64,000 nt of DNA from Brevibacillus sp. SYP-B805 (GCF_011059135.1 NZ_JAALGD010000014.1:57998-121997); one strand, 5' to 3'. Shown: positions 1 through 8,365, counted from the first letter of the stretch. The notes: generated by a model not told the origin, from the letters alone. A program made the numbers and translations.

Positions 1-1
1 T

Positions 2-88
2 GTCGACATTCTGTCGATCCACCCCGGGATGGCGTGGCTGCCGCACATGAATGTGTGGGTCCATGAAGTCCGGCCGGTTGGCGCGTAG
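2..88 (+). CDS. C-terminal end of an unidentified protein (partial)
   Basis: An open frame enters from the left edge and stops at TAG 86-88, giving 28 residues that end in HEVRPVGA. The residues look like ordinary protein (hydrophobic and proline mix with several Trp, Met and His) and the next gene follows 17 bases later, which suggests a real gene end. I do not recognise the family from so short a tail. Confidence 0.4.
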   Translation, partial: VDILSIHPGMAWLPHMNVWVHEVRPVGA

Positions 89-105
89 AAAGAGGGCGGA
101 CCCAG

Positions 106-540
106 ATGCTGTACCGCTTGCTCTTGTACATCCATATCGTCAGCGCAGTGTTATCCATCGGCCCGTTTGTGGTGTTGATTCCGATGGCGAAGAAGCTGGG
201 CGTTGCCGAAAGGGCGGAACAGCAGGCCTGCCTGGCAGCATTCCGCTTTGTCATTCGGCTCGCGAAGCATGCCGGCCACGTCCTGGTGGCATCGGGCATC
301 CTGCTCGTCATGGCGGGAAAATGGCCGTGGACAACATCCTGGATTGCCGTCACCACGCTGATCCTGCTCAGTTCGCTGTGGTTCCTGGCCCGCGCCTTCA
401 GCCCCACGCTGCGGGCGTTTGAAGGAGCAGGACAAGACCGGGCAAAGGCCGCCCAAAAGCTGGGCCGTGCGATCTGGATCTATCTCGCGATTCTGCTGAC
501 CATGCTCTGGTTCATGGTGACAAAGCCTGTGCTCTGGTAG
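106..540 (+). CDS. Small integral membrane protein, DUF2269-like
   Basis: 144 residues with about four hydrophobic segments (roughly residues 5-28, 50-70, 78-96 and 120-140). The opening LLLYIHIVSAVLSIGP, with a His in the first membrane helix, resembles the DUF2269 family of predicted four-helix membrane proteins. The function of that family is unknown. A GAGGGCGG stretch precedes the ATG. The gene is followed closely by a convergent acetyltransferase gene. No catalytic residues can be named, so the family assignment rests on overall look and length. Confidence 0.6.
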   Translation: MLYRLLLYIHIVSAVLSIGPFVVLIPMAKKLGVAERAEQQACLAAFRFVIRLAKHAGHVLVASGILLVMAGKWPWTTSWIAVTTLILLSSLWFLARAFSPTLRAFEGAGQDRAKAAQKLGRAIWIYLAILLTMLWFMVTKPVLW

Positions 541-552
541 GGAGAGCGTGGA

Positions 553-975
553 TTACGCCTGATGCTGCACGGCCATCCGGCGCATCAATTCCTGCCGTTC
601 AAACCCGTACTGTTCATACAGGCCGTGGGCGTCGCGGGTGCCCAGCATCATATTGGTATGGCGGACGGCCGGATGTTCGATAAGAAACTGCATCATCCAT
701 TTGCCAAGCCCCTTTCCCCGGTGATCCGGGTGAACGATGACATCGCAAATCCACGAGAATGTGGCATAATCCGTGACAACCCGCATGAAGGCCACCTGCT
801 CGTCCCCCTCGTAAACGCCGAAACAAAGCGAGTTTTCCAAGCTTTTGGCAACGGTCTCCTTCGACCGGTGACGGGCCCAATAGCTTGTCTGCAGCAGTTC
901 ATAAATGGTATCGAGCACCAGCAATTCCTTGTCGTCGCTGATCCGATAGGGAAAATCAGCATGCTTCCACTCCAT
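553..975 (-). CDS. GNAT-family N-acetyltransferase
   Basis: 140 residues when started at the ATG at 975, which has GGAGGG 12 bases upstream on the minus strand. The acetyl-CoA binding loop is clear in VHPDHRGKGLGKWMM (about residues 81-95), preceded by the beta strand WICDVIV, and the C-terminal YEQYGFERQ is the usual end of the fold. It resembles the short YitH/YjcF-like GNATs whose substrates are mostly unknown. It is divergent from the MocR regulator gene, so the two may share control. A longer frame extends upstream of 975, but it overlaps the regulator gene and has no better ribosome site. Confidence 0.8.
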   Translation of the reverse strand: MEWKHADFPYRISDDKELLVLDTIYELLQTSYWARHRSKETVAKSLENSLCFGVYEGDEQVAFMRVVTDYATFSWICDVIVHPDHRGKGLGKWMMQFLIEHPAVRHTNMMLGTRDAHGLYEQYGFERQELMRRMAVQHQA

Positions 976-1000
976 CTGTTCTGTCACCCTCCAACCATGT

Positions 1001-1028
1001 TTCTGGTTCACGTTACCTCCAGTATAAT
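1001..1028 (+). promoter_or_regulatory. Candidate promoter for the MocR gene
   Basis: A perfect -10 hexamer TATAAT lies at 1023-1028, with a weak -35 TTCTGG at 1001-1006 (16 bp spacing). It is in the gap between the divergent acetyltransferase and MocR genes and would start transcription about 60 bases before the GTG start at 1096. The -35 is poor, so an activator, perhaps the MocR protein itself, may be needed. Confidence 0.35.
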
Positions 1029-1095
1029 AAGTACAGAATGAGAAGGATACCGTTTGTTTTTCCATCTGTACCCATACAGTTTGGAGGTGGGATGT

Positions 1096-2475
1096 GTGTC
1101 GAAATATGAGTTCGTGAAAGAACAGATCAAGGAGCGGCTGCAGACCGGACAGATCAGGCCCGGAGGCAGGCTGCCGTCGATCCGGGAGATTTCCCGCCAG
1201 TTCGCCTGCAGCAGAAACACGGCTATCCGGGCATACGCGGATCTGGAGCGGGAACATCTGATATATGCCGTGCCCAAAAGCGGCTATTACGCCGTGCTGA
1301 GGAGCAGTCAGCCGGACGACGACCAAACCGGTTGGATCGACTTCGCCGCGGCGTCACCCGATCCGGCGGTCATGCCGTACAAGGATTTTCAGCATTGCTT
1401 AAACCGCGCGATCGAACTGTATCAGGACCAGCTTTTTTCATATGCCGACCCCCAGGGCTTTTTCTCCCTGCGCAGGGCCTTGGAGAAGCATCTGGCCGGG
1501 GCGCAGGTGTTTGCCGCGCCCGAGCAGATCAGCGTCGTGTCGGGGGCGCAGCAGGCCTTGTACCTGCTGGCGTCCATGCCGTTTCCCAATGGGAAGAGCG
1601 CTGTTCTCGTGGAGCAGCCCACCTACCACGGCATGCTGCACGCGCTCGATCTGCTCGGCGTAACCGCCATCGGGATCACCCGCAGCGCGGAAGGGATTGA
1701 TCTTGATGAACTGGAACGCCATTTCCGCAACAACCATATCAAGTTTTTCTACACCGTTCCCCGCTACCACAACCCTCTCGGCACAAGCTACACGCAGGCC
1801 CAGAAAAAGCAAATCGCCCGGCTGGCCGCCAAATACGATGTTTATCTGGTCGAAGATGATTATCTGGCCGACATGGAGACCGGTCGCAAAGCTGATCCGA
1901 TATTCACCTATGATGATTCCGCGCATACGGTGTATATCAAGAGTTTCTCCAAAATCATGCTGCCCGGACTGCGGCTGGCTGCGGTCGTCCTGCCGAAAGC
2001 GATGGTGGAAGCGTTCCGGCTGTGGAAAGCGGCTTGCGACTCCAGCACCGCGATCCTGTCGCAGGCGGCCCTGGAAATCTACCTGACCTGCGGGATGTAC
2101 GAGCGGCATGCGGCATTCGTGCGCGAGCGGTACCAGGCGCGGATGCATGCGCTGCGGGAAGCGTGCGGCCGCTATCTTCCGCAGGAGATCCGCATCGATG
2201 TTCCGGATGGGGGGATTTTTACCCGCCTGCTGCTGCCCGGGCAGATCGACTCGGATGAACTGGCGGCCTCCCTGCGGCAGCAACAAGTGCTGGTCAGGCC
2301 GGTGCACCGCTGCTTTCTGCGCACGCATCCGAAAGAGAACGGGCTGAGGATCAGCATTATCCGAACGGATGAGAAGCAGGTGGAGAGAGGAATGCAGCTG
2401 CTTGGCGAGACCGTGGACCGTTTCCGGTCGCAGAAAAGGCCTGTGCAGACCGGCCGCGCCGTCGAGTGGATATGA
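1096..2475 (+). CDS. MocR/GntR-family regulator with aminotransferase domain
   Basis: 459 residues. The start is GTG 1096, since GGAGG at 1083-1087 sits 8 bases upstream and the winged-helix domain begins right after it; an upstream in-frame ATG at 1054 has no ribosome site. Residues about 1-70 are a GntR-type winged helix (RLPSIREISRQFACSRNTAIRAYADLE). The rest is a class I aminotransferase-like domain with the PLP lysine in IKSFSKIMLPGLRL and the typical VPRYHNPLGT and VEDDYLAD motifs. Proteins of this build (PdxR, GabR) sense PLP or an amino compound and control a divergent or nearby gene. The divergent acetyltransferase is the likely target, but the ligand cannot be told. Confidence 0.88.
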   Translation: MSKYEFVKEQIKERLQTGQIRPGGRLPSIREISRQFACSRNTAIRAYADLEREHLIYAVPKSGYYAVLRSSQPDDDQTGWIDFAAASPDPAVMPYKDFQHCLNRAIELYQDQLFSYADPQGFFSLRRALEKHLAGAQVFAAPEQISVVSGAQQALYLLASMPFPNGKSAVLVEQPTYHGMLHALDLLGVTAIGITRSAEGIDLDELERHFRNNHIKFFYTVPRYHNPLGTSYTQAQKKQIARLAAKYDVYLVEDDYLADMETGRKADPIFTYDDSAHTVYIKSFSKIMLPGLRLAAVVLPKAMVEAFRLWKAACDSSTAILSQAALEIYLTCGMYERHAAFVRERYQARMHALREACGRYLPQEIRIDVPDGGIFTRLLLPGQIDSDELAASLRQQQVLVRPVHRCFLRTHPKENGLRISIIRTDEKQVERGMQLLGETVDRFRSQKRPVQTGRAVEWI

Positions 2476-2488
2476 GGGAAATTCATAC

Positions 2489-2517
2489 TTGACAGGTAGG
2501 AATTATCGGATTAAACT
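2489..2517 (+). promoter_or_regulatory. ssu operon promoter with Rrf2/CymR-like box
   Basis: A consensus -35 TTGACA (2489-2494) and TAAACT (2512-2517) are separated by 17 bp. The spacer holds AGGAATTATCGGATT, which resembles the GGAATT-centred boxes bound by CymR-type Rrf2 repressors of sulfur genes. Almost the same sequence, from TCATACTTGACAGGT through TTAAACT, recurs at 9737-9772 in front of the Rrf2 gene. Transcription would start near 2524, and the leader described next follows. Confidence 0.7.
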
Positions 2518-2543
2518 AACAACCAAGGTTTGGAATCCATGTT

Positions 2544-2606
2544 TGCAGCCGATTGGTCAACCGAAGGCTCCTTACTCCCCGCGCAGGGGAAAGGGAGCCT
2601 TTTTCA
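2544..2606 (+). promoter_or_regulatory. Leader attenuator: small hairpin overlapping a terminator (copy 1)
   Basis: The segment 2544-2569 can fold into a short hairpin: AGCC 2547-2550 with GGCT 2566-2569, and TTGG 2553-2556 with CCGA 2561-2564, closed by a TCAA loop. The same AAGGCTCC (2564-2571) is also the left arm of a rho-independent terminator with GGAGCCTT (2594-2601) followed by a T run. The two folds exclude each other, as in antiterminator/terminator switches. A second copy at 10504-10576 precedes cysP. It sits between the ssu promoter and ssuE. Confidence 0.6.
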
Positions 2607-2632
2607 TTCTTGAGCGAATTGGGGGGGAAAGC

Positions 2633-3169
2633 ATGGCTCATATCGCGATTATCTCCGGCAGTCCTTCGAAGCATTCGAGACTGGCGGGAGTGCTTCAACT
2701 GGTGAAAGCTTCACTTGAGTCTGACGGCTGGAACGTTCATTGGGTGAATGTCAGGGAGCTTCCCCCGGAGGATTTGCTCCACGCCCGTTTTGACAGTCCT
2801 GCGATCGAGGAAGCGCGCAGGGGGATCGAACAGGCGGAGGGTGTCATCGTCGCCACACCGGTTTACAAAGCCTCCTATACGGGACTCCTGAAAGCATTCC
2901 TGGATTTGCTGCCGCAGAAAGGGCTGGCGCACAAACGGATTCTGCCCATCGCGATCGGCGGAACGATTGCCCACCTGCTTGCCATCGATTATGCCCTGAA
3001 ACCCGTTCTGGCGGCCCTGGGAGCCACAACCATCGACAGCGGCGTCTATCTTGTGGATTCCCACGTGCAGGCCGGGGAAGACGGGACGGTTCAGCTCGAC
3101 GGGGAGAGCAGAGACAGACTGGAAGATGCCCTGCGCCTCTTCCAAAACAACATCGCACCGACCAGATAA
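2633..3169 (+). CDS. ssuE: NADPH-dependent FMN reductase SsuE
   Basis: 178 residues of flavodoxin-like fold. The N-terminal IAIISGSPSKHSR is the flavin phosphate loop of the SsuE/MsuE family, and ATPVYKASYTGLLKAFLDLLP is the usual middle motif. The enzyme supplies reduced FMN in the cytoplasm to the sulfonate monooxygenase SsuD, encoded just downstream. The ATG at 2633 follows GGGGGGAAA. The frame runs open upstream through the leader hairpin, but no ribosome site supports a longer protein. A terminator and a palindromic repeat separate it from ssuD, so its level may differ from the rest of the operon. Confidence 0.9.
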   Translation: MAHIAIISGSPSKHSRLAGVLQLVKASLESDGWNVHWVNVRELPPEDLLHARFDSPAIEEARRGIEQAEGVIVATPVYKASYTGLLKAFLDLLPQKGLAHKRILPIAIGGTIAHLLAIDYALKPVLAALGATTIDSGVYLVDSHVQAGEDGTVQLDGESRDRLEDALRLFQNNIAPTR

Positions 3170-3173
3170 CTGG

Positions 3174-3216
3174 AGGTTCTCGAACCCGCGACAGGCGGGC
3201 ATCGGGAACCTTTTTT
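3174..3216 (+). terminator. Rho-independent terminator after ssuE
   Basis: AGGTTC (3174-3179) pairs with GAACCT near 3206-3211, with an inner CCCGC/GCGGG stem, followed by TTTTTT (3211-3216). It would stop or reduce transcription between ssuE and ssuD. Confidence 0.75.
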
Positions 3217-3243
3217 GACGGTTGGGGAAAGGGTGTCTATTTT
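3215..3243 (+). promoter_or_regulatory. Candidate internal promoter for ssuD
   Basis: TTGACG (3215-3220) and TATTTT (3238-3243) are spaced by 17 bp, directly behind the ssuE terminator. It could restart transcription of ssuD and downstream genes. The -10 is only fair. Confidence 0.4.
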
Positions 3244-3277
3244 CAAGCGATGAAGCAACGAAGAAAAGGTTCTGGGC

Positions 3278-3361
3278 CCCGCCCGGCATAAGGAGGGGCC
3301 CCACTCGGCAAAGCGTAAGCTAGCGCCGAGTGGGTAAAGCGTTAGCTTAAGCCGGGTGGGT
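3278..3361 (+). repeat. Nested palindromic repeat element, copy A
   Basis: The outer stem CCCGCCCGGC (3278-3287) pairs with GCCGGGTGGG (3351-3360). Inside it CCCACTCGGC (3300-3309) pairs with GCCGAGTGGG (3325-3334). The right half is also an imperfect 26-bp direct repeat (3310-3335 and 3336-3361) containing AAAGCGTWAGCT. The same build, outer stem plus GGGGNCCC plus inner stem plus a TAAGC..TAGCTT linker, occurs at 28163-28266, and a reduced form at 47196-47256. It lies in the ssuE-ssuD gap. Confidence 0.65.
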
Positions 3362-3383
3362 TCAAATCAAGGAGGGAAAACGG

Positions 3384-4574
3384 ATGGGGATACAGCCAAC
3401 AAGCCTGGAGTTCGGGTGGTACCTGCCAACCACCGGTGATGGTAAATACGTAGGGGTGAAGCCGCAGCGGCCGGCGACCGCGGATTACCTGATCAGCGTC
3501 GCACAGGCTGCGGAGCGGGCAGGATTCACCTTTCTCCTGATTCCGACGGGAGGAGCCTGCCTGGATGCCTGGCTGGTGGGCAGCATGATCGCCGCCCATA
3601 CCCGCACGCTGAAGCCGCTGGTCGCCCTGCGGCCGGGCCTGATCGCGCCGGTGCTTGCCGCCCGTATGGCGGGAACGCTCGACGTGCTATCCAACGGCCG
3701 CGCCTTGATCAATGTGGTGACGGGCGGGACGCCGCCTGATCTGGAAGCGATGGGCGATCCGCTTGCCTACGATCATGACGCGCGCTACGAGCGGACGCTG
3801 GAGTTCCTGCAGATTGTCAAACAGGTATGGCTCCAGTCCTCCGGCGGGCAGGGAGACCGGTTTCTCTCCGCTACCGAAAACTATCAAGGCGTCGAGAAGG
3901 TCTCCTTCTCCGGCACCTATTACGAGATCAAAAACGGGGCGGGCTTTCCGGCGCCCGTGCAAAAGCCGCATCCGCCCATCTACTTCGGCGGCAGCTCCCC
4001 GGCAGGCAAGCGGACCGCCGCGCAAACCGCCGACGTCTATTTGATGTGGCCGGAACCGGTCCATTGGATCAAAGAGCAGATTGCCGAAATGGAGCAGATT
4101 CGCCACGAACTGAAGCAGGAAAAGGGAATCGACAGGGAACTGCGCTACGGCCTGCGCGCGCAGGTGCTGGTGCGGGAAACGGAGGATGAAGCCTGGCAGG
4201 AAGCCTGGGAGATCATCAGCAAGGTGGATCAGAAGGCGATCGAGCAGGCCAGCTTCCGCTTTGACCATACGGATGCCACCGGACAGAAGCGGCAGGTGCA
4301 GCTGCGGGAGCTTTCCCGTGACAATCGGTATGTGATCGGGCCGAATCTGTGGGCCGGCCTGTCCATCGTCAGGGGCGGCGGAGCGATGATGCTGGTGGGA
4401 ACGCCCGAACAGGTGGCCGACCGGATTCTGGAGTATGTGGATGCGGGGGTTACCTCGTTTATCCTGTCGGGGTATCCCCATCTGGAGGAAGCGGAGATCA
4501 CGGGCCGCCTTCTCCTGCCGGTGGTCGAGGAGAAGTTAAAGGCGCGGCAGGCGGGGCAGGTGGGGGCGAGATGA
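3384..4574 (+). CDS. ssuD: FMNH2-dependent alkanesulfonate monooxygenase SsuD
   Basis: 396 residues of the bacterial luciferase-like TIM barrel, the usual SsuD length. [11 protein letters not shown] at the N-terminus, [33 protein letters not shown] and [15 protein letters not shown] are SsuD landmarks. It cleaves alkanesulfonates to an aldehyde and sulfite, using FMNH2 from SsuE and oxygen, to feed sulfur assimilation. AAGGAGGG stands before the ATG. Its stop overlaps the ssuB start (ATGA), so the two are translationally coupled. Confidence 0.95.
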   Translation: MGIQPTSLEFGWYLPTTGDGKYVGVKPQRPATADYLISVAQAAERAGFTFLLIPTGGACLDAWLVGSMIAAHTRTLKPLVALRPGLIAPVLAARMAGTLDVLSNGRALINVVTGGTPPDLEAMGDPLAYDHDARYERTLEFLQIVKQVWLQSSGGQGDRFLSATENYQGVEKVSFSGTYYEIKNGAGFPAPVQKPHPPIYFGGSSPAGKRTAAQTADVYLMWPEPVHWIKEQIAEMEQIRHELKQEKGIDRELRYGLRAQVLVRETEDEAWQEAWEIISKVDQKAIEQASFRFDHTDATGQKRQVQLRELSRDNRYVIGPNLWAGLSIVRGGGAMMLVGTPEQVADRILEYVDAGVTSFILSGYPHLEEAEITGRLLLPVVEEKLKARQAGQVGAR

Positions 4575-5326
4575 CATCAGCCGGCCTGCTCCAGATCGCG
4601 TCGCTTACCAAAACGTTCCAGCAGCCGCAGGGAGAGATGCGCGTCCTTGACCACATCGACCTGCAGGTGGAACCGGGGGAGTTTGTCACCATCATCGGAC
4701 CGAGCGGCTGCGGCAAGAGCACGCTGCTCAAGATCATCGCGGGGCTGGACACCGGCTATTCGGGGACGGTGCTCCTCGGCCGGAAAAAAATCGAGCGGCC
4801 CAGCATCAAACAGGGTGTGATCTTTCAGGAACATCGCCTGTTTCCCTGGATGACGGTCGAGCAGAATATCGCGGCGGATCTTTCCCTGAAGGATCCGGAC
4901 GTGCGGAAGCGGGTTGCGCAGCTGATCGAGACCGTCCGCCTGCAGGGATTCGAAAAAGCGTACCCCCGCGAGCTTTCTGGGGGCATGGCCCAGCGGGTGG
5001 CGATTGCGCGGGCGCTGCTGCGCAAGCCGGACATCCTCCTGCTGGATGAACCGTTCGCCGCTCTCGATGCGTTTACCCGCCAGCATTTGCAGGAGGTTCT
5101 CCTCGACATCTGGCGGGAAAACGGCACGACCATGATGCTGGTGACTCACGAGCTGGACGAAGCCGTCTATCTGGCGAACCGGGTCGTCATCATGAGTCCC
5201 CGGCCCGGACGGATCAGCAGGATCATCCCGGTCGACCTGCCGTATCCGCGCGCACGGGCAAGCGCGTCCTTCCAGGCGATCCGGCAAACGGTCATGCGAG
5301 AATTCGAGCACAAGGGGGAGTGGTGA
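4571..5326 (+). CDS. ssuB: Sulfonate ABC transporter ATP-binding protein
   Basis: 251 residues from the ATG at 4571, which overlaps the ssuD stop. Walker A is GPSGCGKST, the Q-loop is in FQEHRLFPW, the signature is [15 protein letters not shown], Walker B is [12 protein letters not shown] and the switch His is in [19 protein letters not shown] and [11 protein letters not shown] are typical of the nitrate/sulfonate/taurine class. It energises uptake of aliphatic sulfonates with SsuC and SsuA. The next gene begins directly after its stop. Confidence 0.93.
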   Translation: MTSAGLLQIASLTKTFQQPQGEMRVLDHIDLQVEPGEFVTIIGPSGCGKSTLLKIIAGLDTGYSGTVLLGRKKIERPSIKQGVIFQEHRLFPWMTVEQNIAADLSLKDPDVRKRVAQLIETVRLQGFEKAYPRELSGGMAQRVAIARALLRKPDILLLDEPFAALDAFTRQHLQEVLLDIWRENGTTMMLVTHELDEAVYLANRVVIMSPRPGRISRIIPVDLPYPRARASASFQAIRQTVMREFEHKGEW

Positions 5327-6202
5327 ATGGATCAGACGACGGTCATTGCGGCTGGAGGGACAGCAAGCGACAAGGATCATGTTCCCGCAGAAGCGAAGGG
5401 AAAGGGCCAGGGACGGACCATGGAACGCACAGCGTTCGCGGAGAAAGTGCTGCACAACGCCCGCGGCTGGATTCTGCCGATTGTGGTGCTGGCGGTCTGG
5501 CAGTGGGTCGGGCAGGCGGGGCTGGTTTCCCCCACGCTGCTGCCCACGCCGGTGGCGATCGGCGAATCCTTTGTCGAGCTGACGCTGTCGGGCGAACTGC
5601 TGGGGCACCTGCAAGTGAGTACGACCCGCGCGGCGTTGGGCTTTCTGGCGGGCGGGGGAGCCGGCCTGCTGCTGGGGTTGCTGGTCGGGTTCTGGCGGAA
5701 GGCGGAAGCGGCCCTCGACCCCTCCCTGCAGATGCTCCGCACCATCCCTCACCTGGCCGTGGCCCCCTTGTTTATTCTCTGGTTCGGCTTCGGTGAGCTG
5801 TCCAAAGTTCTGCTGATTGCCAAGGGGGCGTTTTTTCCCCTGTATATCCAAACCTTTCTCGGAATCCGCTCCGTGGATGCCAAGCTGATCGAGGTGGCCC
5901 GCGTGCTGGAGTTCAGCCGCACAAAGATGATTACCAAGCTGATCATCCCGGCCGCGCTTCCCCATATTCTGCTGGGGGTGCGCCTATCGCTCGGCATCTC
6001 ATGGCTGGGACTGGTGGTCGCCGAACTGATGGGCTCCAGCGAAGGCGTGGGCTACATGATCGTGGATGCGCGGCAGTTTTCGCTGACCTCCATCGTCTTC
6101 GTCGGCATTCTGATTTTTGCGGTGGTCGGAAAAGTAACCGACTCGCTCGTCCGTTACTTGGAGACGAAGCTGCTCAAGTGGCGCGACAGCTATAAAGGCT
6201 AG
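5327..6202 (+). CDS. ssuC: Sulfonate ABC transporter permease
   Basis: 291 residues with a charged cytoplasmic N-terminus of about 45 residues, then about six membrane helices. The EAA loop that docks the ATPase is visible as IEVARVLEFSRTKMITKLIIPAALPHILLG (EAA---G---I-LP type) near residues 185-215. It belongs to the SsuC/TauC family and sits directly between ssuB and ssuA. The ATG follows the ssuB stop without a gap, so translation is likely coupled. Confidence 0.92.
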   Translation: MDQTTVIAAGGTASDKDHVPAEAKGKGQGRTMERTAFAEKVLHNARGWILPIVVLAVWQWVGQAGLVSPTLLPTPVAIGESFVELTLSGELLGHLQVSTTRAALGFLAGGGAGLLLGLLVGFWRKAEAALDPSLQMLRTIPHLAVAPLFILWFGFGELSKVLLIAKGAFFPLYIQTFLGIRSVDAKLIEVARVLEFSRTKMITKLIIPAALPHILLGVRLSLGISWLGLVVAELMGSSEGVGYMIVDARQFSLTSIVFVGILIFAVVGKVTDSLVRYLETKLLKWRDSYKG

Positions 6203-6221
6203 ATAGAAGGGAAGAACGCAC

Positions 6222-7232
6222 ATGAAAAAGGGTCTGTGGAGCATATACAGCATCATCATCGTATCCATGGCGCTTCTGGCCGGCTGCGGACAGGGAACGG
6301 GCGGTTCCGCCGCGGCCGTCGGGGCTGACAAGCCAAAAGAGAAGATCACGGTCAACATCGGCATTCAGCAGAGCATCTGGCCGATCCTGCTTGCCAAGGA
6401 AAAAGGCTGGTTCGAAGAAGCGTATGCCAAAGTAGGAGCGGAAGTGAAGTGGGTCGAGTTCCAAAGCGGCGCTCCCTACTTTGAAGCCATCGCCTCCGAC
6501 CGTCTGGATTTCGGGCGGGTCGGCAACGCGCCCGTCATCGTGGGGCAGGCGGCCGGTGTCCCGTTCAAGGAGATCGCCGTCGGCAGCGTCGGCAAAAAAG
6601 GGGATGCCATCCTCGTGCAGAAAAACAGCCCGATCCGGACCCTGCAGGATTTGCGGGGGAAAAAGATCGCGGTCGCCAAGGGGAGCAGCGGCTACAATCT
6701 GTTGTATCAAGCCCTGCAGCAGGCGGGCCTGAAGCCGACCGATGTGGAAATCATCCAGCTGCAGCCGGATGAAGCGCAGCCCGCCTTTGAAACGGGAGGG
6801 GTCGATGCCTGGTCGGTGTGGGAGCCGTACGTCTCCACCCAAACGATCAAAAACGGGGCGGTCGTGCTGGCCAACGGGGAGACGCTGAATTCGCTGAACG
6901 CGGGCTTCCATGTCGTGCGCACCAAGTTTGCCGAGGAACACCCCGAACTGGTCGAGATCTACCTGAAAGTAAACGAGCAGGCGCTTCGCTGGCAGAAAGA
7001 ACACCCGGATGACGCCGTGGAGGTGTACGCCAAAGCCAAGAAGCTGGACCCTGCCATCATCCGGGCGGTGATTGCCAATACGGAGCCGGCCAACCTGCCG
7101 ATTACGCCTGAGGTGATCGAATCCCAGCAGAAGACGGCGGACTTCTTGTACCAGTTGGGCGGCATCAAGAAACAGATCGATGTCTCCCAGGTGGTAGACA
7201 ATCAATATATCGAGAAAATTTTGAAGGAATGA
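6222..7232 (+). CDS. ssuA: Sulfonate-binding lipoprotein SsuA
   Basis: 336 residues with a lipoprotein signal peptide; the lipobox LAGC puts the acylated Cys at residue 22. VNIGIQQSIWPILLAKEKGWFEEAY, GRVGNAPVIVGQAAG and GKKIAVAKGSSGYNLLYQAL match the aliphatic sulfonate/nitrate/taurine-binding family (NMT1/SsuA-like). It is the extracellular capture protein for SsuBC, anchored in the outer face of the membrane. A GAAGG stretch lies before the ATG. The sulfonate range cannot be told from sequence alone. Confidence 0.92.
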   Translation: MKKGLWSIYSIIIVSMALLAGCGQGTGGSAAAVGADKPKEKITVNIGIQQSIWPILLAKEKGWFEEAYAKVGAEVKWVEFQSGAPYFEAIASDRLDFGRVGNAPVIVGQAAGVPFKEIAVGSVGKKGDAILVQKNSPIRTLQDLRGKKIAVAKGSSGYNLLYQALQQAGLKPTDVEIIQLQPDEAQPAFETGGVDAWSVWEPYVSTQTIKNGAVVLANGETLNSLNAGFHVVRTKFAEEHPELVEIYLKVNEQALRWQKEHPDDAVEVYAKAKKLDPAIIRAVIANTEPANLPITPEVIESQQKTADFLYQLGGIKKQIDVSQVVDNQYIEKILKE

Positions 7233-7252
7233 TTCGCGCAGGAGGGGGAGCG

Positions 7253-7525
7253 ATGGGGACTGTTCTTGTCGTAGGCGGAGATCGACTGGGCAATATCGTG
7301 GAGCTCTTGAACGTGCGGGGCTTTCGCCAGATCCATCACGTCACGGGCAGAAAACGACTGCAGACCAAAGTGAAGATCCCGGGAAACACGGAAATGATCG
7401 TGGTTTTTACCGATTTCGTGAACCATAATCTGTCGACGCAGATCAAAAACCAGGCGAAGGAACGGAACGTGCCGATCCTGTTTTGCAAGCGTTCGTGCTC
7501 ATCCCTTGCAAAAGCGTTCCAATAA
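7253..7525 (+). CDS. DUF2325 protein
   Basis: 90 residues from the ATG at 7253, chosen because GGAGGGGG ends just before it. The start TVLVVGGDRLGNIVELLNVRGF, the central HVTGRK and the C-terminal VPILFCKRSCSSLAKAF match DUF2325, a small family whose fold is thought to be Rossmann-like and whose function is unknown. Two cysteines lie near the C-terminus (KRSCSS and LFCK), which could be redox-active or bind metal; that is inference. It is the sixth gene of the sulfonate operon, 20 bases after ssuA. Confidence 0.75.
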   Translation: MGTVLVVGGDRLGNIVELLNVRGFRQIHHVTGRKRLQTKVKIPGNTEMIVVFTDFVNHNLSTQIKNQAKERNVPILFCKRSCSSLAKAFQ

Positions 7526-7549
7526 GGAAAAGTGAAGAGGAGGAGCGGT

Positions 7550-8365
7550 ATGGAAAGACAGATCCGAATCCCTGCCGGACAAGTCCAATTGGCCGGCACG
7601 CTGCATGCGCCTGAGGGAAAAAACAGGCATCCGGTTCCGCTCATCATCATCTGCCATGGTTTTATCGGGTCCAGGATCGGGGTGAACCGTCTGTTTGTCC
7701 AGGCGGCGCGGGAGTTTGCCGCAAATGGCTGCATGGTGCTCCGCTTTGATTATGGGGGCTGCGGGGAAAGCACGGGTCAATACGGTGACCAGCGCTTCGA
7801 AGAGTTGATCCGGCAAACCGTCCACGTCATCCGTTACGCGGAAAACCTGAAAGGAGTCGATCCCGCTCAGCTTATCCTGATCGGCCACAGCCTGGGGGGA
7901 GCGGTGGCTACCTACGCGGCGGCCCGGGAGAAGCACATCAACCATCTCATTCTTTGGGCGCCTGTCGCGTATCCTTATAGCGACATTCTGCGCATTGTCG
8001 GCGACGGCGTCTATCGGCAGGCGAAGGAGAACCGATACGCCGATTATCAGGGATACCTGTTCTCATCCCACTTTTTTGACTCCATGGAGGGTTTCTATCC
8101 GCTGAAGGAGATCGGCTCATTTGCGGGCGATGTCTTGATCATCCACGGCAGCGACGATGAGGTAATCCCGTCCAAATACTGCATCTATTACCAAAAGGCA
8201 TCCCTGCTGCGCGACAGGGGAACGGCGGCGAAGGAGATCATTCTGGGGGCGGACCATACCTTTTCGAACGCCGCTCATAAGGAGAAGCTGTTCAGCAGCA
8301 CGGTGAAATGGATCGCGGAGCGGGTTCACCCTGTCCGGAGCGCCGGCATGCAGGCGAGGAGTTGA
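7550..8365 (+). CDS. Alpha/beta hydrolase (esterase/peptidase-like)
   Basis: 271 residues from the ATG at 7550, which follows AAGAGGAGGAGC. The nucleophile elbow is GHSLGG, the acid is probably the Asp in HGSDDEVIP, and the base is His in GADHTFSN, so the catalytic triad is complete. ICHGFIGSRIG carries the oxyanion region. It resembles the cytoplasmic acyl-hydrolase group of the S9/dienelactone hydrolase clan. It lies inside the sulfonate operon, so it might process sulfonate or sulfate esters or a product aldehyde adduct, but nothing in its sequence fixes the substrate. Confidence 0.8.
   Translation: MERQIRIPAGQVQLAGTLHAPEGKNRHPVPLIIICHGFIGSRIGVNRLFVQAAREFAANGCMVLRFDYGGCGESTGQYGDQRFEELIRQTVHVIRYAENLKGVDPAQLILIGHSLGGAVATYAAAREKHINHLILWAPVAYPYSDILRIVGDGVYRQAKENRYADYQGYLFSSHFFDSMEGFYPLKEIGSFAGDVLIIHGSDDEVIPSKYCIYYQKASLLRDRGTAAKEIILGADHTFSNAAHKEKLFSSTVKWIAERVHPVRSAGMQARS

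Noticed and set aside
2369..2632. In-frame upstream extension of ssuE, and the similar extension of cysP, both reading IGQPKA before the start
   Set aside because: The shared peptide comes from the shared hairpin/terminator sequence. The true starts have ribosome sites, and an RNA structure explains the conservation better than a leader peptide, although a short peptide cannot be fully excluded.
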